Shown here in pieces: positions 8,126 to 17,248 of a stretch of 64,000 nucleotides of DNA; position 1 is the first letter of the stretch, and each line of letters begins with the position of its first letter. The position numbers and the translations under genes were made by a program. Where the stretch lies: the NCBI RefSeq assembly GCF_002514735.1, contig NZ_KZ300476.1:849872-913871 (forward strand), given 5' to 3'. This stretch comes from Sediminicola luteus (GTDB lineage Bacteria; Bacteroidota; Bacteroidia; Flavobacteriales; Flavobacteriaceae). The notes beneath the pieces were generated by a model that made no database searches, was not told the origin of the DNA, and worked only from the letters and a program-made list of their open reading frames with translations.

Positions 8126-10843
8126 ATGAGATTAGCATTACTCGCTACTTTTTTATTGTGTTTCTCGCTAAGTTGGGCCCAAAATGCCTCGGTCAGTGGA
8201 AACATAACAGCTCCAGACGGAGAGGCCTTAACCGGCGTAACCGTTCAGATCAGCGCCCTATCCAAAGGTACGTTTACCGACGAACAAGGCGATTTTACCT
8301 TAACGGGTTTGCCTGCCGGAAATCACAGCCTAACTTTAAGCTATATCGGATTCAAAAACAAGGAAATAGCCATAGCCCTTAGCGAAGGCCAGCAATTACA
8401 ACTCGAGGCCCAAACCTTGTTCGAAGGAAACGAATTGTTGCAAGAAGTAGTTCTGACCGGAGAACGCCAGAACAAGTTTTCCCGTAAAGAAACCGCCTAT
8501 GTGTCGAAACTTCCGTTAAAGGACATCGAAAACTCGCAGGTGTATACCACCATAACCTCAGAGATCCTGGAGTCGCAAGTAGTAACCAACTTCGACGAAG
8601 CCTTGAACAATGCGACCGGTGTCGGTAAACTTTGGGAAGCTACCGGTAGGGCTCCCGGTAACGGAACAGGGTACTTTTCGGCCCGTGGTTTTGCTACCCA
8701 GCCCCGTTTGGTCGATGGACTGCCCGGTTTTACCTTTAGTGCGGTTGACCCTTCTTACATAGAGCGTATCGAGGTGATCAAAGGACCATCTGCCACCCTT
8801 TTTGGAAGTACTGAAACTTCCCTCGGAGGCTTGATCAATGTAGTGACCAAAAAGCCATACGAAGGTTTTGGCGGTTCAATTACATATACCGGAGGGTCTT
8901 TCAATACCCATCGTATTTCTGCCGATGTGAATACCCCAATTAGCACTAGTGAAAAGACCTTTTTTAGGGTAACCACCTCATTCTTGACCAAAGATAGTTT
9001 TCAAGATGCCGGGTTTACCGAGACCTTCTTTGTGGCCCCTTCCCTAACCCACCGTTTCAACAATAAATTGACCTTGAAACTTGGGGTTGAGTATTCTAGG
9101 ACCAAGCAGACCAACCCTTCTATGTTGTTCCTTAGACGTGGTGCCCCAATGGTATCCAGAAACATTGAGCAGATGAATGTTGACCCTAATAAATCCTTTA
9201 CCTCGGACGACATTCACCTGACCAGCCCTATACTGAATACCCGTGCCGTTGTAGATTACAAACTAACCGATCGTTGGACCTCACAAACCGTGGCCGCTTT
9301 AAACTATTCTGAAGCTAAAGGATATTATCAGTACAATATCGATGGTGGCCCCATGGCCATTCTATTCTTATCGCAATTGACCACCAACCCGGCCTTAGAA
9401 CCCTTACAACCCATACTCGGCCCCATGGTAAACCCCATGTTGCTCGAGGCCAACGCCTTATTACAGCAAGATGCCTTTACCCGTATCTTTGATAAACGCG
9501 ATGCCAATGCTACCAACTTCAACATCCAACAGAACTTTGTGGGCGATGTAAAAATCGGTGATATGCGTAACCGAGTAGTATTCGGTCTTGACTATTTGAG
9601 TAAAGCCGAACATTCGCGCAACCAAAGCGGAAACCCGGTTTTGACCACTACCTCTAATTTCCCCCAATTATTAGGGTTCTTCGCTAATCCGCCTTCACCT
9701 CCAGTACCAGCTGAATTTGTACCGACCTTACAGGCTTTGGGACAACAAACCGAGGCTACCTATCAAGGCCTTCCGTATTTCGATGCCTTTATAGATCCGC
9801 GTGGCAACGTTATCGAAAGTACCTTTACCCCTGGGGCCACATACACACCTAACAAAGCAAACCTAGATCAGATTTTTGCCCAGGTTCCGGTAAACGATAT
9901 CAAAGTAGGATCACAGGTTTTGGCTGCCTATGTTTCTGATGTTATCAATGTAGCCCCAAACTTAACCGTTAACGTTGGCTTGCGTTTGGATCACTTTATT
10001 CAAGACGGGAATAAGGCGGTTGAAGTTGACGATTATACCAAAACCAACTTTTCGCCCAATGCCGGTTTTGTTTACCAACCTATCATGAACCGTTTGTCGG
10101 TTTTTGGAAATTACCAAACTGGTTTCTTGAACCAAAACCCAATTATCAACCCTGCTGGCAGTATCAGGCCCGATGGTACCGTTGCACCAGAACCTTGGGT
10201 AACCACCTTAGATCCGGTAAAAGCCAATCAATATGAGGCTGGAATAAAGACTAATTTGGTAGGTAACAAGCTAAATTTAGGCGTAAGTTACTACTATATC
10301 AATGTTAAAGACAGGGCCACATCCGACCCAAGGGTACCCTTACTACCTCAAACCGTGGATATCGCCGAGACCGTGAGTAAAGGTATAGAGCTCGAAGTGA
10401 ACTCAAACCCATTCCCAGGTATGAACCTAAGAGCATCCTATTCGTATAACGACAGTGAGGTAACCGACGCCTATAGTAAATTGGCCGGGGAGGTCATTAC
10501 CCCTATTCAAGGCTATAGACCCGAAGAGGCCGGGCCTGAAAAGGTGTACAACTTCTGGGCCGATTACCGTATACAGTCTACCAATGATTTCTTGAGTAGG
10601 ATCGGTATTGGTGCCGGATTCAATGGTGCCTCGGAACACTATACCTTAAACAACGCCATTTCTGGTCAGTTCGAGTTACCTAGCTATACCATTTTTAACG
10701 CCTCGTTATACTATGATGCCGAGAAATTCAGAATCGGTATCAAAGCCAATAATATTTCCGATGAGGAATACTATAGAGGCTGGAGTACCATTAATGCCCA
10801 AGCCCCTTTTAATATGTTGGGCACCGTGTCTTATAAGTTTTAA
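8126..10843 (+). CDS. TonB-dependent siderophore receptor
   Basis: An outer-membrane receptor of 905 residues for uptake of a ferric siderophore, powered by TonB. It has a signal peptide (MRLALLATFLLCFSLSWAQ), a carboxypeptidase-regulatory-like domain (about 20-95; SVSGNITAPDGEALTGVTV), a plug (about 135-245) and a 22-strand-type barrel ending in ...GTVSYKF with the terminal aromatic. The plug has FSARGFATQPRLVDGLPG and ERIEVIKGPSATLFGS, then GGLINVVTKKP, the FhuE/FpvA-type siderophore signature. It is divergent from a PchR-like regulator and followed by DUF3325, DUF3649 and PepSY genes, a known iron-uptake arrangement. The siderophore cannot be told from sequence. Confidence 0.95.
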   Translation: MRLALLATFLLCFSLSWAQNASVSGNITAPDGEALTGVTVQISALSKGTFTDEQGDFTLTGLPAGNHSLTLSYIGFKNKEIAIALSEGQQLQLEAQTLFEGNELLQEVVLTGERQNKFSRKETAYVSKLPLKDIENSQVYTTITSEILESQVVTNFDEALNNATGVGKLWEATGRAPGNGTGYFSARGFATQPRLVDGLPGFTFSAVDPSYIERIEVIKGPSATLFGSTETSLGGLINVVTKKPYEGFGGSITYTGGSFNTHRISADVNTPISTSEKTFFRVTTSFLTKDSFQDAGFTETFFVAPSLTHRFNNKLTLKLGVEYSRTKQTNPSMLFLRRGAPMVSRNIEQMNVDPNKSFTSDDIHLTSPILNTRAVVDYKLTDRWTSQTVAALNYSEAKGYYQYNIDGGPMAILFLSQLTTNPALEPLQPILGPMVNPMLLEANALLQQDAFTRIFDKRDANATNFNIQQNFVGDVKIGDMRNRVVFGLDYLSKAEHSRNQSGNPVLTTTSNFPQLLGFFANPPSPPVPAEFVPTLQALGQQTEATYQGLPYFDAFIDPRGNVIESTFTPGATYTPNKANLDQIFAQVPVNDIKVGSQVLAAYVSDVINVAPNLTVNVGLRLDHFIQDGNKAVEVDDYTKTNFSPNAGFVYQPIMNRLSVFGNYQTGFLNQNPIINPAGSIRPDGTVAPEPWVTTLDPVKANQYEAGIKTNLVGNKLNLGVSYYYINVKDRATSDPRVPLLPQTVDIAETVSKGIELEVNSNPFPGMNLRASYSYNDSEVTDAYSKLAGEVITPIQGYRPEEAGPEKVYNFWADYRIQSTNDFLSRIGIGAGFNGASEHYTLNNAISGQFELPSYTIFNASLYYDAEKFRIGIKANNISDEEYYRGWSTINAQAPFNMLGTVSYKF

Positions 10844-10861
10844 TCATTTCATGCTATCCGT

Positions 10862-10893
10862 AAAACTCCGAAGTTGTTCCTTCGGAGTTTTGT
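10862..10893 (+). terminator. Terminator-like hairpin after the receptor gene
   Basis: AAAACTCCGAA (10862-10872) pairs with TTCGGAGTTTT (10881-10891) around an 8-base loop. It lies 19 bases after the receptor stop and 19 before the next ATG, so it probably lowers expression of the downstream membrane genes relative to the receptor. Confidence 0.7.
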
Positions 10894-10909
10894 GGTTAAT
10901 GTCAACCCT

Positions 10910-11236
10910 ATGGTAACTATCTTGGTTTTATTGGTCTTTTTGGGAAGTATTGGGCTTTTATACGGTTCGAAAAAAGCAATCCTCCCAACAAAATACAACT
11001 ATCAAAGCTGGCTGGCCCGCAATCCTTTTCGGACTAAAATGCTAGGATGCCTGCTTTGTGTATTGAGTCTTATAGGTGCCATAATGTATTTGGGATTAGG
11101 TAGCGGGTTCTTCTTTTGGCTGGTATCTTTTATGACCAGCTTAAGTCTGTTGGTGCTTTTTAACCCAATCAAATTAGTATCCCATAACCAGCTATTGCTT
11201 TTGTTCTTGATTTGTCTCTGCATCGAAATCCTTTAG
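10910..11236 (+). CDS. DUF3325-like membrane protein of iron-uptake cluster
   Basis: A protein of 108 residues with three to four membrane segments (MVTILVLLVFLGSIGLLYGS at the start, then two strongly hydrophobic blocks). The pattern resembles DUF3325, a family usually found beside PepSY reductases and siderophore receptors. The ATG at 10910 was chosen because the longer frame from a TTG at 10874 would start inside the terminator hairpin. The stop is 3 bases before the next gene, so the three genes form one operon. Biochemical role unknown; help with iron release from siderophores is inferred from context. Confidence 0.65.
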   Translation: MVTILVLLVFLGSIGLLYGSKKAILPTKYNYQSWLARNPFRTKMLGCLLCVLSLIGAIMYLGLGSGFFFWLVSFMTSLSLLVLFNPIKLVSHNQLLLLFLICLCIEIL

Positions 11237-11239
11237 ACC

Positions 11240-11542
11240 ATGCCCGCCAACCCTAAACATTTAAATCCAAACCCCTGGCACCAATTTGCCAAGATAACGG
11301 CCGGAATAATCGGTGGCTATATCATCGCTGCCTTGTTTCACATGTGCCTACCCTTATGGTTACCTAGCCCAAAGAAGGTTCTGATTACTTCCATCTATAC
11401 TTTGTACATGCTTTGGGTAGCCCTCTTGATCGTTCCTTTTCTTTTCAGAAACGGATGGAAAGCTTGGGGCCTGTACCTAGTAATTATCGCCATATTATTC
11501 GGCCTGTTCTATTTGGGCAGCCCTAGAAATCCGTTTGTGTAA
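11240..11542 (+). CDS. DUF3649-like membrane protein of iron-uptake cluster
   Basis: A protein of 100 residues with three membrane segments (ITAGIIGGYIIAALFHMC, SIYTLYMLWVALLIVPFLF and LYLVIIAILFGLFYLG). The opening pattern, FAKITAGIIGGYIIAALF, and the position between DUF3325 and PepSY genes fit DUF3649. Its stop codon overlaps the start of the PepSY gene by one base (TAATG), which points to translational coupling. It carries no catalytic motif; it is probably an accessory subunit of the PepSY reductase (inference). Confidence 0.65.
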   Translation: MPANPKHLNPNPWHQFAKITAGIIGGYIIAALFHMCLPLWLPSPKKVLITSIYTLYMLWVALLIVPFLFRNGWKAWGLYLVIIAILFGLFYLGSPRNPFV

Positions 11543-13608
11543 TGAATAAAAGGAACTACAACGTATTTTTTAATACACATACTGTAAGTGGTATTGTTAT
11601 CAGTGTGGCCTTATATGTGATCTTCTTTGCCGGTGCCTTTGCCCTGTTCAAGGAAGAAATAGCTGTTTGGGAAGAAAACACCCCGCAACACTATGTAGAA
11701 CGAGCCGCCATTGATTACGATTTTCTTCTAAACGATATCGCTCAAGAATACGAACTGCCAGGAAGGGATATCCGTTTTAATTTAGGTCATACCAATTTAG
11801 ATAAAATTTATGTACTCCTCAACCAAAGCAAGGACACTGTAAATATTTCGGAAGAAGACAGGGGTTACGAATATTTCTCCATTGACATTCACAATGGCCT
11901 CAAAAAGACCTATGAGGAAAATTATAGCTTGGGCGAATTTTTGTACCGTTTACATTTCTTTCACCAAATCCCTTATGTGGGCCTATATTTATCCGGATTT
12001 ATCTCACTTTTCTTCCTGTTCGCCATTGTTACCGGGGTAATCGTACATTGGAAAAAGATCGTTTCCAATTTCTATCATTTTAATCCCAAGGTGACCTTAA
12101 AGCGAATTTGGACGGACGCCCATACGGCACTGGGTGTTATTGGCTTACCCTTTCAGTTTATCTATGCTATAACCGGAACCTATTTCGGACTGAGTATTTT
12201 GGTCTTGCTACCTGCCAATTTCCTTTACAACAACAACCAAGATAAATTGATGCAGGACCTAAGGCCAGAACGTGTGGCCGCAGAATGGGTGGCACCTACC
12301 GCTGACCCCATGCCCAGTGTAAATGAATTCGTTACGGCCAATGCCAATACTTGGGACCGTTTTCACCCGCAATATGTGTATCTGAAAAATTACGGTGGTG
12401 TTAATGCCGAGTACCAATTGATAGGCGAACTGGACGATTCTGAAAAATACTTAAATGCCGGAAGCATTACCCTGAACACCCAATCCGGAAAAACCAAAAT
12501 AGACAGAGACCCGCATGTGGCCGACTATTTGGGCGATATACAATTATCGTTGGGCCGTCTGCATTTTGCAAATTTCGGCCCACTGTGGGTACGGGTCGTG
12601 TATTTTATTCTGGCACTGATTACCTGTTTTGTGATAATTTCCGGGGTTTTGATCTGGATCGAGGCACGAAACAAAAAAAGTATGTCCCTCAATCAGCGCT
12701 TATATACGGCAAAAGTGGGGCATATCTATATGGGTATCTGCCTATCGCTTTTCCCCATTACCGCCCTATTCTTTTTGGTAATCAAATTGTTGCCCGCCCA
12801 TCTCATGGATCAGCGTATGACCCTACTTTATGTAGGTTTCTTTGGCCTTTGGCTTTTGGCCAGCATTTTCTACCGCTATAAAAGAGATAATTATTTTACC
12901 AATAAATCGACTTTATTACTGGGCAGTATACTCGGATTCTGTATACCCTTGGCCAATGGCCTTGTAAGTGGGCAATGGCTATGGAAAACCTTTGGAACAC
13001 AATATGAAATCTGTTTGGTAGATGCCTTGTGGCTAGGTTTGGCCACGGTTGGTCTTTTCGCCTACTGTAAAATCAAACCAAACATCAAAGCACAAAGCGC
13101 CTTTAGCAAACACCCCATAGATTATAAAAACCGGAAAGCCCTTCTCCAAAAAGAAGCGACTTCTGAAAAGCCACTTAACCCCATCGATATAAACTTTAAT
13201 GAATCAATCGAAGAAGATATGAAAGCGAAAATCGCCCTATTATGGCTATTCTTGGCCATCGGATTTATCATTCACCATGTTTACGGTCTGGCCACGGTAT
13301 ATACCTCCGAATCCCTTTATATTGAGAGTACCCACGGCGAAACCCCTATGGCATGGCATGTGTACCGAATACTTTTTGAAGGCCTTGCCCTGGTATTCGC
13401 CCTGTTGAGTTTACAGTTCAATAAAAAAGGGTTTTGGACCACAGCCTTGGTTTTTGCCATCGTATTAGGCCTCTACAATACCTACCATTTCGTAGCTGCC
13501 CTTTTACACGAATTGGGTAATCTTTCGGAAATCGTGGTACTGGCTTGGATGGTAGCCGTATCTGTCATTTTAACCCTAAGCTTGAGCCAAATGCGAAAAA
13601 GTCTTTAA
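11542..13608 (+). CDS. PepSY-domain membrane protein, ferric-siderophore reductase type
   Basis: A 688-residue inner-membrane protein with PepSY-associated TM organisation: N-terminal TM (about 15-35), a periplasmic region, TM near 145-168 (SGFISLFFLFAIVTGVIVHWKKI), another pair near 200-225, then a second half with about seven further segments. His residues at membrane edges (LYRLHFFHQIP, GVIVHWKK, GRLHFANFG) are candidates for heme or metal binding. Members next to siderophore receptors (FoxB/PiuB type) reduce or release iron from imported siderophores in the periplasm. It is last in the receptor operon and closed by a strong hairpin. The role follows from family and context. Confidence 0.85.
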   Translation: MNKRNYNVFFNTHTVSGIVISVALYVIFFAGAFALFKEEIAVWEENTPQHYVERAAIDYDFLLNDIAQEYELPGRDIRFNLGHTNLDKIYVLLNQSKDTVNISEEDRGYEYFSIDIHNGLKKTYEENYSLGEFLYRLHFFHQIPYVGLYLSGFISLFFLFAIVTGVIVHWKKIVSNFYHFNPKVTLKRIWTDAHTALGVIGLPFQFIYAITGTYFGLSILVLLPANFLYNNNQDKLMQDLRPERVAAEWVAPTADPMPSVNEFVTANANTWDRFHPQYVYLKNYGGVNAEYQLIGELDDSEKYLNAGSITLNTQSGKTKIDRDPHVADYLGDIQLSLGRLHFANFGPLWVRVVYFILALITCFVIISGVLIWIEARNKKSMSLNQRLYTAKVGHIYMGICLSLFPITALFFLVIKLLPAHLMDQRMTLLYVGFFGLWLLASIFYRYKRDNYFTNKSTLLLGSILGFCIPLANGLVSGQWLWKTFGTQYEICLVDALWLGLATVGLFAYCKIKPNIKAQSAFSKHPIDYKNRKALLQKEATSEKPLNPIDINFNESIEEDMKAKIALLWLFLAIGFIIHHVYGLATVYTSESLYIESTHGETPMAWHVYRILFEGLALVFALLSLQFNKKGFWTTALVFAIVLGLYNTYHFVAALLHELGNLSEIVVLAWMVAVSVILTLSLSQMRKSL

Positions 13609-13634
13609 GAATTACGTTTTTTAGTTGCAATGTC

Positions 13635-13670
13635 GGGGCCGTTCCTTGTAGTGGGGAACGGCCCCATTGT
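13635..13670. terminator. Bidirectional terminator between PepSY and DUF1801 genes
   Basis: GGGGCCGTTCC (13635-13645) pairs with GGAACGGCCCC (13655-13665) around a 9-base loop, followed by a T-rich tract on the plus strand. It sits between convergent genes and could serve both. Confidence 0.75.
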
Positions 13671-13675
13671 TTTGC

Positions 13676-14038
13676 CTATTTCTTATAAAACGATTTGTCG
13701 ATATAAACCAAAGCTTCCTCCAAAACCTCAGTTAACACGGTATCATCTATGGCTTCCAAATCCCTATAGCGTAGTGACCGTACTACTTTTCGGCCGGCGG
13801 CTTCCATTTTATCTAGGTGTTTCGACATATGGGCCGAGTGCCAAAAGGCCACATCTACATAATCTTTACTCTGGTTGAGATAGCATAAAGGCCGATCATC
13901 CACATAAAAAAACGAGATCTTGTATTTGAACCGCATCTCTGCCTTGGGAACCACGGCCTGTATCTTAAACTGTATATGAAGTAATATAGAACGAAAAGGT
14001 TCTGGTTGTGATAGGATATAGGTTTCAGCTGGGTTCAT
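13676..14038 (-). CDS. DUF1801 (YdhG/SufE-like fold) protein
   Basis: A cytoplasmic protein of 120 residues. MNPAETYILSQPEPFRSILLHI, then AEMRFKYKISFFYVDDRPLCYLNQSKDYVDVAFWHSAHM, is the DUF1801 pattern, a small fold common in Bacteroidota whose role is unproven. It has no signal peptide or membrane segment. It is single, convergent with the PepSY operon and divergent from the PHP gene. No function is offered. Confidence 0.8.
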   Translation of the reverse strand: MNPAETYILSQPEPFRSILLHIQFKIQAVVPKAEMRFKYKISFFYVDDRPLCYLNQSKDYVDVAFWHSAHMSKHLDKMEAAGRKVVRSLRYRDLEAIDDTVLTEVLEEALVYIDKSFYKK

Positions 14039-14146
14039 ACAACTAAATTAATAGAATTAGAAGACTTGAATGCTACGGTACTAATTGTTCAATCAAGTTC
14101 ATATATAAACCATCTTTTCCCTACCTTTAAGCAAAACCAAACCAGT

Positions 14147-15265
14147 ATGAAACCCTGTATTTTGGCGATTAGCCTATTCGTCGGCCTGACCGTTTGGGCC
14201 CAACAACCCAGTCATTCCCATAGTGCGAAACGCGCTTTCGACTTTCCCGATATTCCGGGTTATAAAACCTTAAAGACCGATTTTCATCAGCATACGGTTT
14301 TTTCAGACGGAAAAGTATGGCCTTCTATCCGCGTTATGGAGGCGTTGCGCGATAATCTCGATGTGATTTCCCTGACCGAACATATCGAATACCAACCCCA
14401 TGCCGACGATATTCCGCACCCCGACCGTAACCGGGCCTATGAAATTGCCCTTGAAGAAGCCAAAAACCACGATTTATTGATCGTGAACGGCTCGGAAATT
14501 ACGCGGGACAAACCCGTGGGCCATAACAATGCCATCTTTGTGACCGATGCCAACAAATTAGTGGCCGACGACCCAAAAGCGCCCTTTGCCGAGGCCAAAA
14601 AACAGGGCGCCTTTGTTTTTTGGAACCACCCGGCCTGGTTCCCCCAATCCCCAACGGGCAATCCTATATTTAGTGAATTTCAGGCCGAGCGCGTTAAAAA
14701 GGGGGAGTTACACGGCATCGAGGTCATCAATGAATATGATTATGCCGAGGAAAGTCTGGCCCTGGCGCTGGAACACAATCTTACTATTATGGGCACCAGT
14801 GATATTCACGGACTCATCGATTGGCACTATACCGAAAAGGGACACGAAAGACCTATTACGTTGGTTTTTGCCAAAGAACGGAACCTTGAAGGGGTAAAAG
14901 AAGCCCTTTTTGCAGGTAGGACCGTAGCTACTTTCAATAATCTTTTCGTAGGCAGAAACGAATATCTAAAACCCTTATTGGAGGCTTGTATTTCGGTGGC
15001 TAGTGCCAAATACCGGAAAAACACCAGTATTCTCGAACTTACACTTAAAAACAGTTCGAGCAGTGACCTTTGGTTGGAAAACAACATGGACTATACCTTT
15101 TATAACCACGGCCCGGTATTCGAGATTCCGGCCCATGGCGAAGTAACCTTAAAGGTCAAAACCTTGAAAAAATTGAACACCCTGGAACTAAACCTTAAGG
15201 CCATTAAAGCCTTTATAGCCCCTAGGCAAAATCCGGAACTATCGTGGCAGATCAATATCGAATGA
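14147..15265 (+). CDS. Secreted PHP-domain metal-dependent phosphoesterase-like protein
   Basis: A PHP-domain protein, a metal-dependent hydrolase of the histidinol-phosphatase/polymerase superfamily. It has TDFHQHTVFSDGKVWP with the H-x-H metal motif, VISLTEHIEYQPH, NGSEITRD, FWNHPAWFPQ and GTSDIHG, all in the expected order. The start at 14147 was chosen over the longer frame at 14066 because it begins a clean signal peptide (MKPCILAISLFVGLTVWAQ), giving 373 residues. Export is unusual for PHP proteins, most of which are cytoplasmic, but occurs in Bacteroidota. The C-terminal 90 residues are probably a beta domain. Substrate unknown; it could act on an extracellular phosphoester. Confidence 0.85.
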   Translation: MKPCILAISLFVGLTVWAQQPSHSHSAKRAFDFPDIPGYKTLKTDFHQHTVFSDGKVWPSIRVMEALRDNLDVISLTEHIEYQPHADDIPHPDRNRAYEIALEEAKNHDLLIVNGSEITRDKPVGHNNAIFVTDANKLVADDPKAPFAEAKKQGAFVFWNHPAWFPQSPTGNPIFSEFQAERVKKGELHGIEVINEYDYAEESLALALEHNLTIMGTSDIHGLIDWHYTEKGHERPITLVFAKERNLEGVKEALFAGRTVATFNNLFVGRNEYLKPLLEACISVASAKYRKNTSILELTLKNSSSSDLWLENNMDYTFYNHGPVFEIPAHGEVTLKVKTLKKLNTLELNLKAIKAFIAPRQNPELSWQINIE

Positions 15266-15287
15266 TATCGTTCTTTATTTGTGCTAA

Positions 15288-16493
15288 TTATTCTGATATA
15301 TAATCCTCCAAGTAAGAAAAGCGTGAGGTCAATTTTCCATCTCGGGTCATTCGCGCCCGTTCTAAAACCCCTTGGGCATCATTGTCGAAAAAAGCCGGAA
15401 TAACGTGTTCCATGAACTGTTCGCCAAATCCAACACTGGCATCACGGGGCAATTCGCAAGGTAGGTTGTCTACCGCCATAACGGCTATGGCCTTATCATT
15501 ACGATAATCTATTTCCGATTCACTTTGGGCATCGTAGCCGTAAATAGGGTCGGCGATGGTAGAAGGTCTAATTGTACTGGCCACCGGACCATCGATATCA
15601 CAACTGATATCGGCTACTACAGAGATGTTGAAATCATCGGATTTGGCATCCTCACGTGTAAATAAAAAGGGCGCACCATCGCCAAAAAAATGTCCGGCGA
15701 TATAGAAATCCGAAACCTGGGCAAATCGCATAAAGTTGGATTGATAGGCTTCTGCACGGGAATAAAAATCTTTTTTATCCAATTGCTGACCGTCTTTGCG
15801 CTTGTTATAATCGAGTACATCAATCTGGCAAAAGACCGGTTCCGTAACCCTTTGGTTCAAATAGGCATTTACATCCAGTTCGGTAAGGCCCATGCCCACC
15901 AACATTTCACGGGCTCCGTTACCCACCTTGCCCTTGCCGGTCAATACGATCTTACAGCCACCTAGTTTCTCCTTAATCTGTCTCAGGGCGTTGATCAGGG
16001 CTTGCTGGTCTGGCAGGGTTTCGGCCTTGGGCAATTCGAACAACCCATGTTTTAATCCGTACGCCCGAAAACCATTGTAGGCCCCAACTATACCGGCATA
16101 ACGACCAAAGGCCACGACGCGTTGTCCCGCTTGGTTTACGATAACCTCGTGGTCGTACAATTCTATATGCTTGGCCAAAATGGCCTGCAACAGCTTTTTG
16201 TTATAGGGCTGTTTTTTAATGGTGTGCGAAAAGAAAAAGTACTTTTTGTTCGGAATCAAGGCATCGATAGGCACCTCTTTTACCCCGAGCAATACATCGC
16301 ATTGATCCATGGCGTCTGCCACGGTAACACCGGCAGCACGATAATCTGCATCGGTATATACACGAATATCCGAAGGCTCAACGATAATCTCGGCTTCAGG
16401 AAATCGTTCTAATATGGCCTGACAGGCAGCTGGGGACAATACGACCCGACGATCTGGCGGGTTTTTTCTTTCTTTAATAACACCTAGCTTCAT
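15288..16493 (-). CDS. NAD(P)-dependent dehydrogenase, saccharopine/alanine dehydrogenase-like
   Basis: A 401-residue protein of the AlaDh/PNT-N plus saccharopine dehydrogenase type. MKLGVIKERKNPPDRRVVLSP is the N-terminal pattern, with FFFSHTIKKQPYNKKLLQ and GRYAGIVGAYNGFRAYG following. The nucleotide-binding loop appears as KIVLTGKGKVGNGAREMLVGMG (about 180-200), and ISVVADISCDIDGPVASTIRPSTIADPIYGYD lies in the C-terminal third. Such proteins reversibly oxidise an amino acid derivative with NAD(P)H in lysine metabolism or a related route; the real substrate is not fixed by sequence. It is convergent with the PHP gene and divergent from tmRNA. Confidence 0.88.
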   Translation of the reverse strand: MKLGVIKERKNPPDRRVVLSPAACQAILERFPEAEIIVEPSDIRVYTDADYRAAGVTVADAMDQCDVLLGVKEVPIDALIPNKKYFFFSHTIKKQPYNKKLLQAILAKHIELYDHEVIVNQAGQRVVAFGRYAGIVGAYNGFRAYGLKHGLFELPKAETLPDQQALINALRQIKEKLGGCKIVLTGKGKVGNGAREMLVGMGLTELDVNAYLNQRVTEPVFCQIDVLDYNKRKDGQQLDKKDFYSRAEAYQSNFMRFAQVSDFYIAGHFFGDGAPFLFTREDAKSDDFNISVVADISCDIDGPVASTIRPSTIADPIYGYDAQSESEIDYRNDKAIAVMAVDNLPCELPRDASVGFGEQFMEHVIPAFFDNDAQGVLERARMTRDGKLTSRFSYLEDYISE

Positions 16494-16534
16494 AAACTCA
16501 CTTTTGGTATGAAATTTGTCGTAAAATAACCGGA

Positions 16535-16568
16535 TTTGCGGGGGTGTGCAAACTTTTTAGTAACTTCG
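16535..16568 (+). promoter_or_regulatory. Possible promoter of tmRNA
   Basis: TTTG (16535-16538) and TAACTTCG (16561-16568) resemble the -33/-7 pair with one -7 mismatch and 22-base spacing, a little long. It would give a leader of about 75 bases before mature tmRNA. Weak support. Confidence 0.25.
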
Positions 16569-16649
16569 CAAGCCTTTTCTCCAAAACCCAGTTTTTGAGA
16601 AGGATTTTAACATTTTTCCTAATAGAAGGAAAACGTTCTGAAACATAAT

Positions 16650-17047
16650 GGGGCCGACCGGTTTTGACAGCGAGACCAGTTGGAGTGTAAGCATGTCGAG
16701 CGTTGGGATGTTGCTCGTTAATCTGATGTTCCAAACCTTTAAATGGCGAAAATAATTACGCTCTTGCCGCTTAATCTGAATCATAGTAAGATAAGCCTCG
16801 TCTCTATAAGATAGAGAAGCGAGATGTTCCTGAACAGCCCTTGTTGACGGCGGTTCGTAAAGGAGCACCATAAAAGTCAACATAGAAACCGTAGGATCCC
16901 GATACGGTTTTAAAGCTTAATCGGGAATAAGGTTATGGTGGGCGGTCTTTGGTCAGCCATAGCTCGAAAACCAATCAGAGACTAAACATGTAGAAAGCCC
17001 TTTAGCTTCTTGTTTGGACGAGGGTTCGAATCCCTCCGGCTCCACCA
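16650..17047 (+). ncRNA. ssrA: tmRNA (transfer-messenger RNA)
   Basis: The 398-base RNA rescues stalled ribosomes and tags the unfinished protein. The 5' end GGGGCCG (16650-16656) pairs with CGGCTCC (17037-17043) as the acceptor stem, and CCA (17045-17047) is encoded. The T-arm is GAGGG-TTCGAAT-CCCTC. The tag reading frame runs from GGC at 16745 to TAA at 16772-16774 and encodes GENNYALAA, the form known from Bacteroidota, with the first alanine carried by the RNA itself. Open frames drawn across this region on either strand are shadows. A terminator follows directly. SmpB, its partner, is not in the window. Confidence 0.97.
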
Positions 17048-17051
17048 AATA

Positions 17052-17076
17052 AAATCACCTTCGGGTGATTTTTTTG
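17052..17076 (+). terminator. Terminator of tmRNA
   Basis: AAATCACC (17052-17059), TTCG loop, GGTGATTT (17064-17071), then a T-run. A tight UUCG-type tetraloop hairpin 4 bases beyond the CCA end. The remaining bases to 17248 hold no visible gene. Confidence 0.85.
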
Positions 17077-17248
17077 TTTACACCTCCTAGATTTAAGGTC
17101 ATTGCGCAGGTCTACCAGACCTGTTCCTTTCCCTTAGTCTCCGACCTTACCAAATCTCCCTGAACCCTTGGCAAAGCGAATATCGCAAGGTCTAGGCTCA
17201 GCGTAACTTTTTGCTTTTCTTTGTACCTCTAAACCAATTCCTTTCTTG

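Noticed and set aside
10874-10909. Longer N-terminus of the DUF3325-like gene from a TTG
   Set aside because: The extension runs out of the terminator hairpin at 10862-10893; the ATG at 10910 gives a normal membrane start.
16498-16883. Two overlapping minus-strand open frames (to 16734 and 16883)
   Set aside because: They lie across the tmRNA gene and its leader and have no family pattern. The RNA structure explains the sequence.
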